Notes: generated from the letters alone by a model not told the origin. Counted from the stretch's first letter, positions 18,107-28,120 are shown. The stretch is DNA of 64,000 nucleotides from Bifidobacterium rousetti (GCF_008698235.1 NZ_PEBH01000002.1:186001-250000), one strand, 5' to 3'. A program made the numbers and translations.

Positions 18107-19417
18107 ATGGCGGGACGCAGGAGACGCGACGACAGTCACGCCGCAAACGGCAATGGCATGAGCGCGCTTGTCCTGACGCTGGTCGCGGCGCTCGTCGCGG
18201 TCGCGCTGGTGGTCGCGTTCCTCGTCTCGCCGGCCCTGCGCCGGTCGTTCGGTCTCGCCGATGCGGGTGATGCCGTCGGCGCCGCGGCCCGGTCATCCCA
18301 GTCGTCGGGCGCGGACGCGGGCACGGCGGACGCAGGCAACGGGGACATGGCGCGCGGCGCCGTGCCCTCCCCCACCGACCCCGCCCTGACGAAGGCGAGG
18401 AGGCTGGTCGCGGCGATGAGCCCCGAGGAACGGGTGGGCCAGCTGGTGATGGCGCCGCTGTTCGCCGGCAGCGACCCGTCGGCGCTGAAGACGGCGATCG
18501 CGGACCGTCATGTCGGTTCGGTGCTCATCATCGGCAACTGGAGATCCGGCGTCGCCGGCGTGCGCAAGGCCACCGACGCGCTGCAGTCGTACGCCCCGGA
18601 GGGCGACCGGCTCATCATGGCCACCGATCAGGAGGGCGGGCTGGTCCAGCACCTCAAGGGCGCGGGCTTCGACACGATGCCGAGCGCGGTCAGGCAGGGC
18701 GCGATGCCGGTTGACGAGCTGCGCCGTTCGGCCGCCGTCTGGGGCTCGCAGCTCAAGGACGCCGGCATCAACGTGGACTTGGCGCCGGTGCTCGGCACGG
18801 TGACGATCGAGAGGAAGTCGAACGCGCCGGTCGGTGCGCTGAACCGTGATTTCGGTCTCGACGCGGCCGGCAACGCGGCGCATGGCTCGGCGTTCGTCGA
18901 GGGGATGCGCGACGCCGGCGTCCAGTCGTCGATCAAGCACTATCCGGGGTTGGGCGCGGTGCAGGGCAACACCGACTTCACCGCGAACGGCATCACCGAC
19001 GCGACCACCACCGTCGAAAGCGCCGAATTGCAGGCCTTCCACACGGTCATCGATCAGGCGAAACCGGCGATGGTAATGATGTCGCTCGCCACGTATCAAG
19101 GCATCGACCCGAACAGCCCGGCCGCGTTCTCCCCGACGATCGTCGACGGGCTGCTGCGCGGCACGCATGGCTTCGACGGGGTCGTCACCTCCGACTCCCT
19201 GTCCGCCGAGGCCGTGGCCCACGTCCCCACCGATCAGCTCGGCGTCAGATTCATCGAGGCCGGCGGCGACCTCGCCTGCATCGGCCAGAGCGCCGACATC
19301 GCGCCCATCCTCGACGGCCTCAACGCGAAGGCCAAAGCGGATCAAGCTTTCGCGCGGAAGGTCACCGAATCAGCCACCCGCGTCATGCGCCTCAAGGTGC
19401 AAATGGGACTGGCGTGA
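18107..19417 (+). CDS. Membrane-anchored glycoside hydrolase family 3 (LpqI/NagZ-type)
   Basis: This 436-residue protein has an N-terminal signal anchor (hydrophobic ~18-41, no lipobox Cys), an Ala/Asp/Gly-rich linker (~50-95) and a single GH3 TIM-barrel domain. Markers are RVGQLVMAPLF, IMATDQEGGLVQHL, the INVDLAPVLG strand, SIKHYPGLGAVQGNTD (about 275-290) and VVTSDSLSAEAV, whose Asp (about 362) is the usual nucleophile. Family members remove N-acetylglucosamine from muropeptides or glycans outside the cell. The NagZ loop usually reads KHFPGHGD; here the second His is Leu, as I recall for actinobacterial LpqI proteins. The start at 18107 avoids the tandem repeat, but upstream ATGs in the same frame cannot be excluded. 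Confidence 0.85.
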   Translation: MAGRRRRDDSHAANGNGMSALVLTLVAALVAVALVVAFLVSPALRRSFGLADAGDAVGAAARSSQSSGADAGTADAGNGDMARGAVPSPTDPALTKARRLVAAMSPEERVGQLVMAPLFAGSDPSALKTAIADRHVGSVLIIGNWRSGVAGVRKATDALQSYAPEGDRLIMATDQEGGLVQHLKGAGFDTMPSAVRQGAMPVDELRRSAAVWGSQLKDAGINVDLAPVLGTVTIERKSNAPVGALNRDFGLDAAGNAAHGSAFVEGMRDAGVQSSIKHYPGLGAVQGNTDFTANGITDATTTVESAELQAFHTVIDQAKPAMVMMSLATYQGIDPNSPAAFSPTIVDGLLRGTHGFDGVVTSDSLSAEAVAHVPTDQLGVRFIEAGGDLACIGQSADIAPILDGLNAKAKADQAFARKVTESATRVMRLKVQMGLA

Positions 19418-19484
19418 CTACCCCTCAGACCCGCTCCCCTGACAAGGGGAGCCGAAGTTAACGCAACATCCGAGACCAACGCAA

Positions 19485-19576
19485 GTGGCGGTCGGGCGTT
19501 CATCTTGTTGAGACCGTAAAGACTTGGCCAGAGCGGCCCGGAGCGAGTCGCAATGAGATGAACGCCCGACCGCCAC
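19485..19576. repeat. Long inverted repeat between GH3 gene and nadD
   Basis: Positions 19485-19505 (GTGGCGGTCGGGCGTTCATC plus T) are exactly complementary to 19556-19576, with a 50-nt spacer. The spacer has its own weaker pairing (GACT...AGTC around GGCC elements). It sits between two convergent genes, so it may serve as a bidirectional transcription stop, although the spacer is long for that. Confidence 0.7.
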
Positions 19577-19606
19577 GTCCACGCACGAAACCGGACTACG
19601 CCACCG

Positions 19607-20353
19607 TCACGCCCGATACAGCCCGTGCTTGCCGATGTACTGGACGACGCCGTCCGGCACGAGGTACCACACCGGCTCGTCGTGCTCGGCGCGCCGTCGC
19701 ACGTCGGTCGAACTGATCGCCAATGCCGGGATCTCGAGCGTGTCGACCTTGCCTTCGGGCAGTTTCACCCCTTCGGGCGAGGAGTAACCCGGCCGCGTGA
19801 CCGCGACGAAGTGCGCGAGGTCCCACATCTTCTCCGCGTCCTTCCACAGCATGATCTCCGCGACCGCGTCCGCGCCGGTGATGAAGAACAGGTCGGCGTC
19901 CGGATGCTGCGCGCGGATGTCGCGCAGCGTGTCGATCGTGTAGGTGACGCCGGGCCGGTCGATGTCGACGCGGCTGACGGTGAACTTCGGATTGGAGGCG
20001 GTGGCGATGACCGTCATCAGGTAGCGGTCCTCGGCGTTGGTGACATGCTTGTCGAGCTTGAACACCGGGCGGCCGGTGGGTACGAAGATGACCTCGTCGA
20101 GGTCGTACACCCACGCGACCTCGGATGCGGCGACCAGGTGCCCGTTGTGGATCGGGTCGAAGGTGCCGCCCATGATGCCGATGCGCGGGGTGGCGTGCCA
20201 GTTGCCACGCGCGGAGCGGCGCATGCCGGCGCGGCCGGAGGCGGGCGCGTCGTCCGCCGCGCCGCCGGCGCCGGGCACGCCGACGTTGGACATGTTGGCC
20301 GAGGCGGATACGGAGTCGGCGGACAGGTCGGCCATGCGGCGTTCGTCGCTCAC
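19607..20353 (-). CDS. nadD: Nicotinate-nucleotide adenylyltransferase
   Basis: This 248-residue enzyme adenylates nicotinate mononucleotide in NAD synthesis. It carries the nucleotidyltransferase signature [14 protein letters not shown] (about 59-72), then [32 protein letters not shown] and the C-terminal ISSTDVRRR. The GTG start at 20353 overlaps the stop of the upstream gene (GTGA), giving an unusual N-terminal extension of ~55 Ala/Gly/Ser-rich residues before the catalytic domain. Internal starts are possible. It is the last gene of proA - unknown - nadD. Confidence 0.95.
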   Translation of the reverse strand: MSDERRMADLSADSVSASANMSNVGVPGAGGAADDAPASGRAGMRRSARGNWHATPRIGIMGGTFDPIHNGHLVAASEVAWVYDLDEVIFVPTGRPVFKLDKHVTNAEDRYLMTVIATASNPKFTVSRVDIDRPGVTYTIDTLRDIRAQHPDADLFFITGADAVAEIMLWKDAEKMWDLAHFVAVTRPGYSSPEGVKLPEGKVDTLEIPALAISSTDVRRRAEHDEPVWYLVPDGVVQYIGKHGLYRA

Positions 20354-21009
20354 GCGCGCTCACCCCGCCCGTCCTGACCGTCACGGCCGTTACGTTCGTC
20401 AGCACGCTCATCGGCGCGTTCGGCGAGCTCGGTCTGCTCGGTCTCCTGCTCGATCTCCGCGGCGGTGGGATCGTCGTCCTTGGGATCGATCTTACCCATG
20501 TCCTCGTCCCACTCGTCCTGCACGACGCGGCGGATCTCCGCGAAGGTCGGCAGCGGGAAGTCGGGCTGGAACATGCGGCGCACCTCGGCCACGCGTTCGG
20601 TGACGCGGATGAGCGTGTCGGTCATGCCGTCCACGTCGCCGTCGCGTTCGAGCGCGGCGAACCGGGCGATGTACTCCTCCATCATCGCCATGTGGGCGCG
20701 CATGGACTTGAGCTGGGCGTCGTCGAGGTCGACGACGTCGGGCGCATCCTCGTCGGGCCAGCCGATGAGCACCGCGTCGGCGTATTCGAGCGACGCGCGC
20801 TGCGATGCGGAGGCGATGCCGTCCTCGATCTGCACGAGGAAGACGTATCGGACGATGCTCAGGCGTTCGGCGGCGATCTTGAGCCCGCAGCGCGGATTGT
20901 CCAGATCGAGGTCGGTGCGCAGTTCGGTGATCGGCACGCTCATGCCGTCGTTCGCCTCGTCGGTCGGGTCGGTTCCGTTCGTTCCGTCGATCGTGTCGTT
21001 GACGCTCAT
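20350..21009 (-). CDS. Conserved acidic protein between proA and nadD, function unknown
   Basis: This 219-residue soluble protein overlaps proA at its start (ATGA at 21006-21009) and nadD at its end (GTGA), so the three are translationally coupled. The core (about 25-165) is helical with [39 protein letters not shown] and [20 protein letters not shown]. The C-terminus is a highly charged Glu/Arg/Asp tail. No catalytic motif, signal peptide or membrane helix is visible. I do not recognise a named family. Confidence 0.8.
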   Translation of the reverse strand: MSVNDTIDGTNGTDPTDEANDGMSVPITELRTDLDLDNPRCGLKIAAERLSIVRYVFLVQIEDGIASASQRASLEYADAVLIGWPDEDAPDVVDLDDAQLKSMRAHMAMMEEYIARFAALERDGDVDGMTDTLIRVTERVAEVRRMFQPDFPLPTFAEIRRVVQDEWDEDMGKIDPKDDDPTAAEIEQETEQTELAERADERADERNGRDGQDGRGERA

Positions 21010-22334
21010 GCGCGCACCTGCCCCCGGCCGTAGCCGATCCATTTCGTCGTGGTCATCTCGGTCAGCCCCATCGGCCCGCGGGCGTGCATCTTCTGCGTGG
21101 AGATGCCGAGTTCGGCGCCGAAGCCGAACACGCCGCCGTCGGTGAATCGTGTGGACGCGTTGACCATGACGACCGCGGAGTCGATGCGGGAGGTGAATTC
21201 CTCGATGGCGGTGTAGTCCTCGGCGATGATCGATTCGGTGTGTCCGGTGGAGTGTGTGTTGATGTGGTCGATGGCCTCGTCGAGCGAATCGACGACCTTG
21301 ACGCCGATCTTCAAGGCCAGATATTCGGTGTCCCAGTCCTCGTCGACGGCATGGACGAGCAGGCCTTCGGCGACGCCGGCCTTGGCCCCCTCCACGTCGG
21401 AGGAGTCGATGATCACGTAGGCGCGTTCGTCGGCGTGGATCTCGACGCCCTTCTCGAACATGGCGGCGGCCGCGTAGGGCAGGAACACGTCGGCGACGTC
21501 GGCGTGGACGAGCAGCTTCTCGGCGGCGTTGCACACGCCGACGCGCTGCGTCTTGGCGTTGATGAGGATCGGGATGGCCTTGGCCGGGTCTCCCGAGGAG
21601 TCGACGTAGATGTGCACGTTGCCGGCGCCGGTCTCGATGACGGGGACCTTGGAGTTGGCGACGACCGCCTGGATGAGGCCCTTGCCGCCCCTCGGCACGA
21701 GCAGGTCGATGTGGCCGCGCGCCTCCATCATCGCGGTGGCACCGTCGCGTCCGAAGTCGTCGACCGTGCCGACGAGCGCCGGATCGTAGCCGTGCGCGCG
21801 CAGCACGTCGCCGATGACGGCGAGCGTCGCGGCGTTGGTGCGTTCGGCCGCGTGCCCGCCGCGCAGGATCGCGGCGTTGCCGGATTTGAGGCACAGGGAC
21901 GCGACGTCGACGGTGACGTTGGGGCGCGCCTCGTAGATCATGCCGATGACGCCGATCGGCACGCGCGTCTGGTTGAGGCGCAGGCCGTTGGGCAGGGTGT
22001 AGCCGCGCACGATCTCGCCGATCGGATCGGGCAGGGTGGCGACGTGGCGCACGCCGTCGGCCGCGGCCTTGACGCGCGCCTCGTCGAAGCGGAGACGGTC
22101 GAGCTTGCCCTCGTCCATGCCGGCCTCGCGCGAGGCGTCCATGTCGAGGGCGTTGGCCGCGGCGATCTCGCCGGCGCGGGCGTCGAGGGCGTCGGCGATG
22201 GCGTTGAGCAGCGTGTTCTTCGAGTCGGTGTCGGCCTGTGCGAGCGAGCGTTGCGCGCGGGCGGCGGCGTCGGCGCGGGCGCATACCGCGTCGAACACGG
22301 CAGACGGGATATTGGCTTCCTCACTGTTCGTCAT
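21006..22334 (-). CDS. proA: Glutamate-5-semialdehyde dehydrogenase (gamma-glutamyl phosphate reductase)
   Basis: This 442-residue enzyme reduces gamma-glutamyl phosphate to glutamate semialdehyde, the second step of proline synthesis. Motifs are [30 protein letters not shown], the catalytic cysteine in [13 protein letters not shown], and [19 protein letters not shown] with [13 protein letters not shown] at the end. I chose the second ATG (22334) because AAGGTG lies 9 nt upstream; the first ATG at 22340 would be only about 3 nt from it. It heads the proA - unknown - nadD unit. proB is not in the window. Confidence 0.96.
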   Translation of the reverse strand: MTNSEEANIPSAVFDAVCARADAAARAQRSLAQADTDSKNTLLNAIADALDARAGEIAAANALDMDASREAGMDEGKLDRLRFDEARVKAAADGVRHVATLPDPIGEIVRGYTLPNGLRLNQTRVPIGVIGMIYEARPNVTVDVASLCLKSGNAAILRGGHAAERTNAATLAVIGDVLRAHGYDPALVGTVDDFGRDGATAMMEARGHIDLLVPRGGKGLIQAVVANSKVPVIETGAGNVHIYVDSSGDPAKAIPILINAKTQRVGVCNAAEKLLVHADVADVFLPYAAAAMFEKGVEIHADERAYVIIDSSDVEGAKAGVAEGLLVHAVDEDWDTEYLALKIGVKVVDSLDEAIDHINTHSTGHTESIIAEDYTAIEEFTSRIDSAVVMVNASTRFTDGGVFGFGAELGISTQKMHARGPMGLTEMTTTKWIGYGRGQVRA

Positions 22335-22374
22335 AACCATTCACCTTAGCGCACATCGGGGTCAGATATGTTGC

Positions 22375-22411
22375 GGGGCTCCCCTTCCCGTGAGGTGGGA
22401 TGGGGAGCCCC
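22375..22411. terminator. Hairpin after glyA
   Basis: GGGGCTCCCC (22375-22384) pairs perfectly with GGGGAGCCCC (22402-22411) around a 17-nt loop. It lies 51 nt past the glyA stop and 41 nt upstream of the proA start, in line with a transcript end for glyA. No T-run follows, so it is not a textbook intrinsic terminator. Confidence 0.55.
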
Positions 22412-22461
22412 GTGATCGGCGGATCGGCGGCCCCGGCCGAGGAGCCGAGGAAGCCGAGGGA

Positions 22462-23769
22462 TCAGTGGATCTGGTCGAGGTCCGGGTACAGCGGGAAGTC
22501 GGCGACCAACTTGTCGACGCGGGCCTTCAGCGCGTCGACATCGGCGGACGGGCCGGCGGCGAGCGCGGTGCCGATGATGTCGGCGACCTCCTCGTACTCC
22601 TTGGGCCCGAAGCCGCGGGTGGCGAGCGCGGAGGCGCCGATCCTCAGGCCCGAGGCGACGGACGCGGGACGCGGGTCGAACGGCACGGTGTTGCGGTTGA
22701 TGGTGATGCCGCAGGCGGCGAGCAGGTCCTCGCCCTGCTTGCCATCCATCTCGCTGTTGCGCAGGTCGACCATGACGAGGTGCACGTCGGTGCCGCCGGT
22801 CAGGACGGTGATGCCGTTGGCCTTGACGTCGTCGGCGAGGAGTCGTTCGGCGATGATCTTGGCGCCGTCGAGGGTGCGCTGCATGCGGTCCTTGAACTCG
22901 GGGGTGCCGGCGACCTTGAAGCTGACTGCCTTGCCGGCGATGACGTGCATGAGCGGGCCGCCCTGCTGACCGGGGAACACGGAGGAGTTGAGCTTCTTGG
23001 CGTACTCCTGCTTGGCGAGGATGAAGCCGGAGCGCGGGCCGCCGAGGGTCTTGTGCGCGGTGGAGGAGACGACGTCGGCGTACGGCACGGGGCTCGGGTG
23101 GAGTCCCGCGGCGACGAGTCCGGCGAAGTGGGCCATGTCGACCCAGAACTTGGCGCCGACCTCGTCGGCGATCTCCTTCATCGCCTTGAAGTCCTCGATG
23201 CGCGGGTAGGCGGACCAGCCGCCGATGATCATGGCGGGGTGGGTCTCGAGGGCGCGCTGGCGGATGATCTCCGGGTCGATGCGGAAGGTCTCGGGGTTCA
23301 CGCCGTAGGCCTCGGCGTGGTAGAAGCGGCCGGAGAAGTTGATCTTCATGCCGTGGGTCAAGTGGCCGCCGTGGTCGAGGGCGAGGCCGAGGACGGTGTC
23401 GCCGGGCTTGACGAGCGCCTGGTAGACGGCGGCGTTGGCCTGCGCGCCGGAATGCGGCTGCACGTTGGCGTATTCGGCGCCGAACAGCGCCTTGGCGCGT
23501 TCGCGGGCGATGGTCTCGATCTGGTCGACGTACTCGCAACCGCCGTAGTAGCGGCGTCCCGGATAGCCTTCGGCGTACTTGTTGGTGAGCACGGAGCCCT
23601 GCGCCTGAAGGACCGCGCGCGGCACGAAGTTCTCGGAGGCGATCATCTCGAGGCCGTCCTGCTGGCGGTGCAGCTCGGAGTCGAGCAGCTCGGCGATCTC
23701 GGGGTCGGCGGCGCTGATGGGCGCGTTGAAGGCGTCGGTGGCTTTCTGGGCGAGTGGTGAAGCGGTCAT
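22462..23769 (-). CDS. glyA: Serine hydroxymethyltransferase
   Basis: This 435-residue PLP enzyme interconverts serine and glycine with transfer of a one-carbon unit to tetrahydrofolate. Motifs are [44 protein letters not shown], the PLP-lysine segment [14 protein letters not shown], and [17 protein letters not shown]. The ATG at 23769 follows AAAGGAG at good spacing; a longer frame upstream has no site. It is transcribed divergently from thrC. Confidence 0.97.
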   Translation of the reverse strand: MTASPLAQKATDAFNAPISAADPEIAELLDSELHRQQDGLEMIASENFVPRAVLQAQGSVLTNKYAEGYPGRRYYGGCEYVDQIETIARERAKALFGAEYANVQPHSGAQANAAVYQALVKPGDTVLGLALDHGGHLTHGMKINFSGRFYHAEAYGVNPETFRIDPEIIRQRALETHPAMIIGGWSAYPRIEDFKAMKEIADEVGAKFWVDMAHFAGLVAAGLHPSPVPYADVVSSTAHKTLGGPRSGFILAKQEYAKKLNSSVFPGQQGGPLMHVIAGKAVSFKVAGTPEFKDRMQRTLDGAKIIAERLLADDVKANGITVLTGGTDVHLVMVDLRNSEMDGKQGEDLLAACGITINRNTVPFDPRPASVASGLRIGASALATRGFGPKEYEEVADIIGTALAAGPSADVDALKARVDKLVADFPLYPDLDQIH

Positions 23770-24086
23770 CTGTGCTCCTTTGTCGGTGTGGGCAACGACT
23801 GGCATGCCGTTTGGGCGTCGAGTGTACGGGATGTTTGTGGCCGTGCTGTTTCCTGATCGTGCCGAATCGGGCGAATTGTCCCGGCGATTGGCAGAAAACC
23901 ACGGGACATGCCGTCTCGGCATATGGACTTGACCGCTCCTCGGCGCCGGTCGGCCATCCGGCCCGCCGGACGATCTGTCATGCGAGACGCCGCGCCGTCC
24001 ACGCCTATGCCGCACGCTAGACTGGTGAGGATTCGATTCATCCCTTAATAAGGCTGTTCGTCATTCACAGATTAAGGATTTCAACC
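23770..24086. other. Divergent intergenic region, glyA / thrC
   Basis: 317 bp with no plausible gene. Visible items are the palindrome ATGCCG-TCT-CGGCAT (23908-23922) and a TAGACT hexamer near 24017 that could be the -10 box for thrC. Nothing here resembles a known riboswitch or peptide leader. Confidence 0.5.
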
Positions 24087-25577
24087 GTGGCTACCACCTT
24101 CCATTCCACCCGTTCCACCACCGACTCGCTGACCGCCAAGCAGGCGATCCGCAAGGGAATCGCCGATGACGGCGGCCTGTTCGTCTCGGACGAGCTGGGC
24201 AAGACGAAGGTGGACGTCGCCTCGCTTGCGGGCAAGCCGTACCAGCGAATCGCCGCCGAAGTGCTCGGCGCCCTGCTGCCCGACTTCACGGCCGAGGAGC
24301 TGGCCCAGTGCATCGCCGACGCGTACGGCGACCAGTGGTCGGACGATCGCATCACCCCGCTGAAGGAGCTGGGCGAGGACTACATCCTCGAGCTGTTCAA
24401 CGGCCCGACCTCCGCGTTCAAGGACGTGGCGCTGCAGATCCTGCCGCGCTTCATGGCGCACACCACGCCTGCCGACGGCGACGCGGACGAGAGGATCATG
24501 ATCCTGACCGCCACGTCGGGCGACACCGGCAAGGCGGCGCTGGCGGGCTTCGCCGACGCGCCGGGCACCGCGATCACCGTCTTCTACCCGGAAGGCAAGG
24601 TGAGCCAGGTGCAGGAGCTGCAGATTACCACGCAGGCGGGTTCCAACGTGAACGTCGCCGCGGTCGAGGGCAACTTCGACGACGCGCAGACGGCCGTCAA
24701 GAACATCTTCGGCGACCATGAGCTGGCCGCGCGCCTCGCCGGCGACTCGCACGTCGTGCTCTCCTCGGCGAACTCGATCAACGTGGGCCGTCTGGTGCCG
24801 CAGGTCGTCTACTACTTCTCCGCGTATGCGCAGCTGCTCGAGCGTCAGGTCATCAACGTGGGCGATGAGGTCGAGTTCGTCGTGCCGACCGGCAACTTCG
24901 GCGACATCCTCGCCGGCTACTACGCCAAGCTCCTCGGCCTGCCGGTCAAGCACCTCGTGGTCGCCTCCGACAAGAACAACGTGCTGTTCGACTTCCTGAC
25001 GACCGGCACGTACAACCGCCAACGCCCGTTCTACCAGACGATCAGCCCCTCGATGGACATCCTCGTCTCCTCGAACCTCGAGCGCATGCTCTACTACTTC
25101 TCCGAAGGCGACACACGTCTGATCACGATGCTCATGAACGACCTCAAGAACTGGGGCACGTACGAGATCCCGGAGGATCTGCTGGCCAAGATCCGCCAGC
25201 TGTTCGGCTGCGGCTGGGCGAACGAGGACCAGGTGCGCGAGATGATCGCCGACTGCTGGACGAGGAACCGCTACGTCATCGACCCGCACACCGCGTGCGC
25301 GTACTTCGTGGCGCAGCAGATGCCGCGCGACCCGCTCACCCCGCGCGTGATCCTCGCGACCGCAAGCCCGTACAAGTTCCCGCGCGTGGTCAACGAGGCG
25401 CTCGGCTTCGACGCGACCGGCACCGACTTCGAGTGCATGGATGTGCTCGCCAGCGAGACCGGCACCACCGCCCCGGCCGCCCTGCGAGGCCTCGAGACCG
25501 CCGATGTGCGCTTCGACACGGTCGTCCCGATCGACGGCATGGAATCCTTCGTCGAGCAGTCCACCAAGGCCCTGTGA
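24087..25577 (+). CDS. thrC: Threonine synthase
   Basis: This 496-residue PLP enzyme converts O-phosphohomoserine to threonine. The start is GTG at 24087 with AAGGA 9 nt upstream. Motifs are GIADDGGLFVS near the N-terminus, the PLP lysine in NGPTSAFKDVALQ (Lys about 112), LTATSGDTGKAALAGF, SANSINVGRLVPQVVYYF and VPTGNFGDILAGYYAK. The length matches the long (yeast/E. coli-like) class of threonine synthase. It is a single gene facing the DUF1648 operon; the homoserine genes are not in the window. Confidence 0.97.
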   Translation: MATTFHSTRSTTDSLTAKQAIRKGIADDGGLFVSDELGKTKVDVASLAGKPYQRIAAEVLGALLPDFTAEELAQCIADAYGDQWSDDRITPLKELGEDYILELFNGPTSAFKDVALQILPRFMAHTTPADGDADERIMILTATSGDTGKAALAGFADAPGTAITVFYPEGKVSQVQELQITTQAGSNVNVAAVEGNFDDAQTAVKNIFGDHELAARLAGDSHVVLSSANSINVGRLVPQVVYYFSAYAQLLERQVINVGDEVEFVVPTGNFGDILAGYYAKLLGLPVKHLVVASDKNNVLFDFLTTGTYNRQRPFYQTISPSMDILVSSNLERMLYYFSEGDTRLITMLMNDLKNWGTYEIPEDLLAKIRQLFGCGWANEDQVREMIADCWTRNRYVIDPHTACAYFVAQQMPRDPLTPRVILATASPYKFPRVVNEALGFDATGTDFECMDVLASETGTTAPAALRGLETADVRFDTVVPIDGMESFVEQSTKAL

Positions 25578-25613
25578 TCGAATGATGGAATCGGCCTAAC
25601 GCGACCGATTCCA

Positions 25614-26420
25614 TCACAGCAAAGCGCTGAGGGCGAAGGGGAGGCCTATGACGACGAGCAGGAGGATGACGGCGCCGACCCAGACGACGGGACGGGCCAT
25701 GTTGACCGTCCAGCCGACGCCGAAACGCTTGGGCACCCAGACTGCCGGGTCGTCACGGTTTACGTAGATGACGCCGCCGTACCAGTAACGGTCCTCGTCC
25801 AACGGCATCGTCTCGTCGTCTGCTCTGCCGCCGGCATCGGAGTCGTCCGCTCCCCCAGCGTCGACCCGCGAGCCGTTCTGTCCGTAGAACAGCACGACCA
25901 CGATGCCGCCGACGAGCGCGAGCATGCCGGCGAACGTACCGGCCAGCCCGACCGTACCGAGATCGAGCACTCCGATCGTGCCGAGCTGCACGGTCATGCC
26001 AATCCCCGCGATCACGGCCACGCCGACGACCAGCACGTACACGCTCCACGCGCGCAGCATCGCCGCGTACCGCCGCGCCGAACGCACCGGCGAGTCCGCG
26101 TCGACCGGACGCCTCGCATACAGGACGGCCGCATGCGCGCCGGTCATCACGGCGGCGAGGATCAGCTCCATGAGCGGTGCGAACCAGATCACGAACGGGC
26201 TTTTGTCGGCCCATCCGTCGACGACCCCGGCGGCGTTTGTATGGATCGGCACACGCTGCGGCATGCCGCCGTACCCCGCATATCCGACGATGATCGTCGT
26301 CGCGATGATGACGACGTAGACGAGGTCCCACCACAGCGACAGCGGCCGCGCGAACGTGTCGTCAGCGACGACCGCCATGCGTTTCGCCCCCGTCGCCGTC
26401 CAGCCGCGTTCACGCTTCAT
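25614..26420 (-). CDS. DUF1648 membrane protein (SdpI-related) with C-terminal DUF5808-like segment
   Basis: This 268-residue protein has about six hydrophobic helices. The N-terminal pair around MPQRVPIHTNAAGVVDGWADKS is the DUF1648 signature (PIHxNxxGxxD). The C-terminal RYWYGGVIYVNRDDPAVWVPKRFGVG followed by a last helix matches the DUF5808-type tail seen with DUF1648. AAGGGG precedes the ATG at 26420. It ends a four-gene unit gntR - ABC ATPase - ABC permease - DUF1648. SdpI-like proteins are tied to envelope or toxin-immunity responses in Bacillus; that role is only an analogy here. Confidence 0.82.
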   Translation of the reverse strand: MKRERGWTATGAKRMAVVADDTFARPLSLWWDLVYVVIIATTIIVGYAGYGGMPQRVPIHTNAAGVVDGWADKSPFVIWFAPLMELILAAVMTGAHAAVLYARRPVDADSPVRSARRYAAMLRAWSVYVLVVGVAVIAGIGMTVQLGTIGVLDLGTVGLAGTFAGMLALVGGIVVVLFYGQNGSRVDAGGADDSDAGGRADDETMPLDEDRYWYGGVIYVNRDDPAVWVPKRFGVGWTVNMARPVVWVGAVILLLVVIGLPFALSALL

Positions 26421-26468
26421 CGTATTCCCCTTGATCGCTGACCGTTGACGTCAATCTACAGCTCCAGA

Positions 26469-27182
26469 CTACAGCTCCTTGGCGAGATAGCAGCGGCAGG
26501 AGACTCGGAACGAGACCGCGAACGCGAGTACGGCCGTGGCGATGCCGATGACGGCGAGGATCGGGATCAGCATCATGTTGTCGGCCAACGCGACGACACC
26601 GTCGAGGGCGCGGTCGAGCACCGCTTTGGGAACCAGCGCCGCCACCGCGGTGAGACCGCCCACCGCCGCGAAGCAGAGCACCAGAACGACGACCATGAAC
26701 CAGATCCCGACCTTCTGGATGGAGAACCGGTACATCAGCGGGCAGAGCAGGGACACCATGATCAGATACATCCACATCAGGGAGGCGGAGATCCCGCCGA
26801 AGTACCCCGCGCCCGCGGCGCCGACGACGGCCAGCCCAGCCCACGTGAGTAGACAGGAGACCAGCAGCAGGCCGGCGGAGGTCAGCAACAGCAGATACCG
26901 CCCCGCCACCTGATGACGGCGAGCCACCGGCATCAGACCGTTCAGCCAGCCGCCATGACCCTGCTGCTCGTACATGAACGGGTACATCAGGATGAGCACG
27001 TAGATGTATATGGCGGCGCCGAACACGCCGCCGGTCAGGGCTTCCATATGGGCCGCGGCGCCGGCCGTGACCAGCACCGGCACGGCGAGCACGGCGGCGG
27101 GGACCCACATCCACCCCTGGGAGGAGACCTTGTGCCAGTCCATGCGGTACGCCCGCAGAACCGATCGCATCATGGGGTTCAT
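26469..27182 (-). CDS. ABC-2 type membrane subunit
   Basis: This 237-residue integral membrane protein begins MNPMMRSVLRAYRMDWHKVSS and has six predicted helices (about 25-43, 52-70, 95-117, 122-150, 157-180 and 205-228). Its N-terminal amphipathic start plus six helices are typical of ABC-2 transport permeases. The ATG at 27182 overlaps the ATPase stop (ATGA), which fixes the pairing with the ATPase at 27179-28120. The substrate is unknown. Confidence 0.8.
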   Translation of the reverse strand: MNPMMRSVLRAYRMDWHKVSSQGWMWVPAAVLAVPVLVTAGAAAHMEALTGGVFGAAIYIYVLILMYPFMYEQQGHGGWLNGLMPVARRHQVAGRYLLLLTSAGLLLVSCLLTWAGLAVVGAAGAGYFGGISASLMWMYLIMVSLLCPLMYRFSIQKVGIWFMVVVLVLCFAAVGGLTAVAALVPKAVLDRALDGVVALADNMMLIPILAVIGIATAVLAFAVSFRVSCRCYLAKEL

Positions 27183-28120
27183 TGCTCCGATCCTCTCCCT
27201 GCGGCTTGCGCATCGCGCGTGTTGGTGAGTCTGATGATGTCGTCGATCGACGCGGGTTCGACGCCGAGATCGATCCGTCCGTGAAGCGCGCGGTCGACAT
27301 CCTCGGCGCGCACGAGCGCATCGAACCCTGTCTCATAGGCGTGGACACCGGCGGCCGCGCCGCGCATCGCGTCGTCAAGATCGACGGGACCGCCCTTGAC
27401 GATGCGGAACGACTCCTCGAACTCGTCCTTCGGGCCGGTGTAGTAGAGCCGCCCGCCGGTGATGTAGGTGATGAAGTCGGCCGCGCGTTCGAGGTCGGCG
27501 GTGATGTGCGTGGAGAACAGGACGCTGCGCTCGCCGTCGGCGACGAAGTCGCGCAGCAGGTCCATGAGGTCGTCGCGGGCGAGCACGTCGAGTCCGGCGG
27601 TCGGCTCGTCGAGGATGAGGAGTCTCGCGTCGTGGCTCAGGGCGATCGCGAGCATGAGCTTCATCTGCATGCCGCGGGAGAGCTCGCTGACGCGCTTGTT
27701 CGGGGCGAGACCGAATCGCTTCAGGTATCCATCGAACGCGGCGGCGTCCCACGTCAAGTACATATCCGCCATCGCGCGGCCGACTTTGCCGACACGCCAC
27801 TGGTCGACGAGGTAGCTGGAGTCGAAGACGACGCCGAGCCGGTCCTTGACTCGCTCCTCGTCGGCGATGCCGTCGAGACCGAACACGTGGATCTCGCCGG
27901 CGTCGCGGCGGACCATGTTGAGGATGAGCTTGATGAGGGTCGACTTGCCGGCGCCGTTCGGGCCGATAAGCCCCATGATGTATCCGGCCGGCAGGTCGAA
28001 GGGCACGTCGTCGAGCGTGAACCCGGAATCATAGTGTTTCGTGACGCCGGTGACGGACAGGATCGGCGTCCCGCCGCCGCCCGGACCGCCGGACACGACG
28101 TTCACATTCGCGGTGTTCAT
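27179..28120 (-). CDS. ABC transporter ATPase, YtrB/CcmA type
   Basis: This 313-residue protein has Walker A GPNGAGKST (about 58-66), a Q-loop replaced region VVFDSSYLVDQW, signature LSRGMQMKL (SRGMQ instead of SGGQQ), Walker B RLLILDEPTAGLD and switch His in FSTHITADLERAAD. The SRGM form is usual for ABC-2 drug or lantibiotic-type exporters. The ATG at 28120 is preceded by AAAGGAG; the longer frame was rejected. It is the second gene after gntR. Confidence 0.87.
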   Translation of the reverse strand: MNTANVNVVSGGPGGGGTPILSVTGVTKHYDSGFTLDDVPFDLPAGYIMGLIGPNGAGKSTLIKLILNMVRRDAGEIHVFGLDGIADEERVKDRLGVVFDSSYLVDQWRVGKVGRAMADMYLTWDAAAFDGYLKRFGLAPNKRVSELSRGMQMKLMLAIALSHDARLLILDEPTAGLDVLARDDLMDLLRDFVADGERSVLFSTHITADLERAADFITYITGGRLYYTGPKDEFEESFRIVKGGPVDLDDAMRGAAAGVHAYETGFDALVRAEDVDRALHGRIDLGVEPASIDDIIRLTNTRDAQAAGRGSEQ

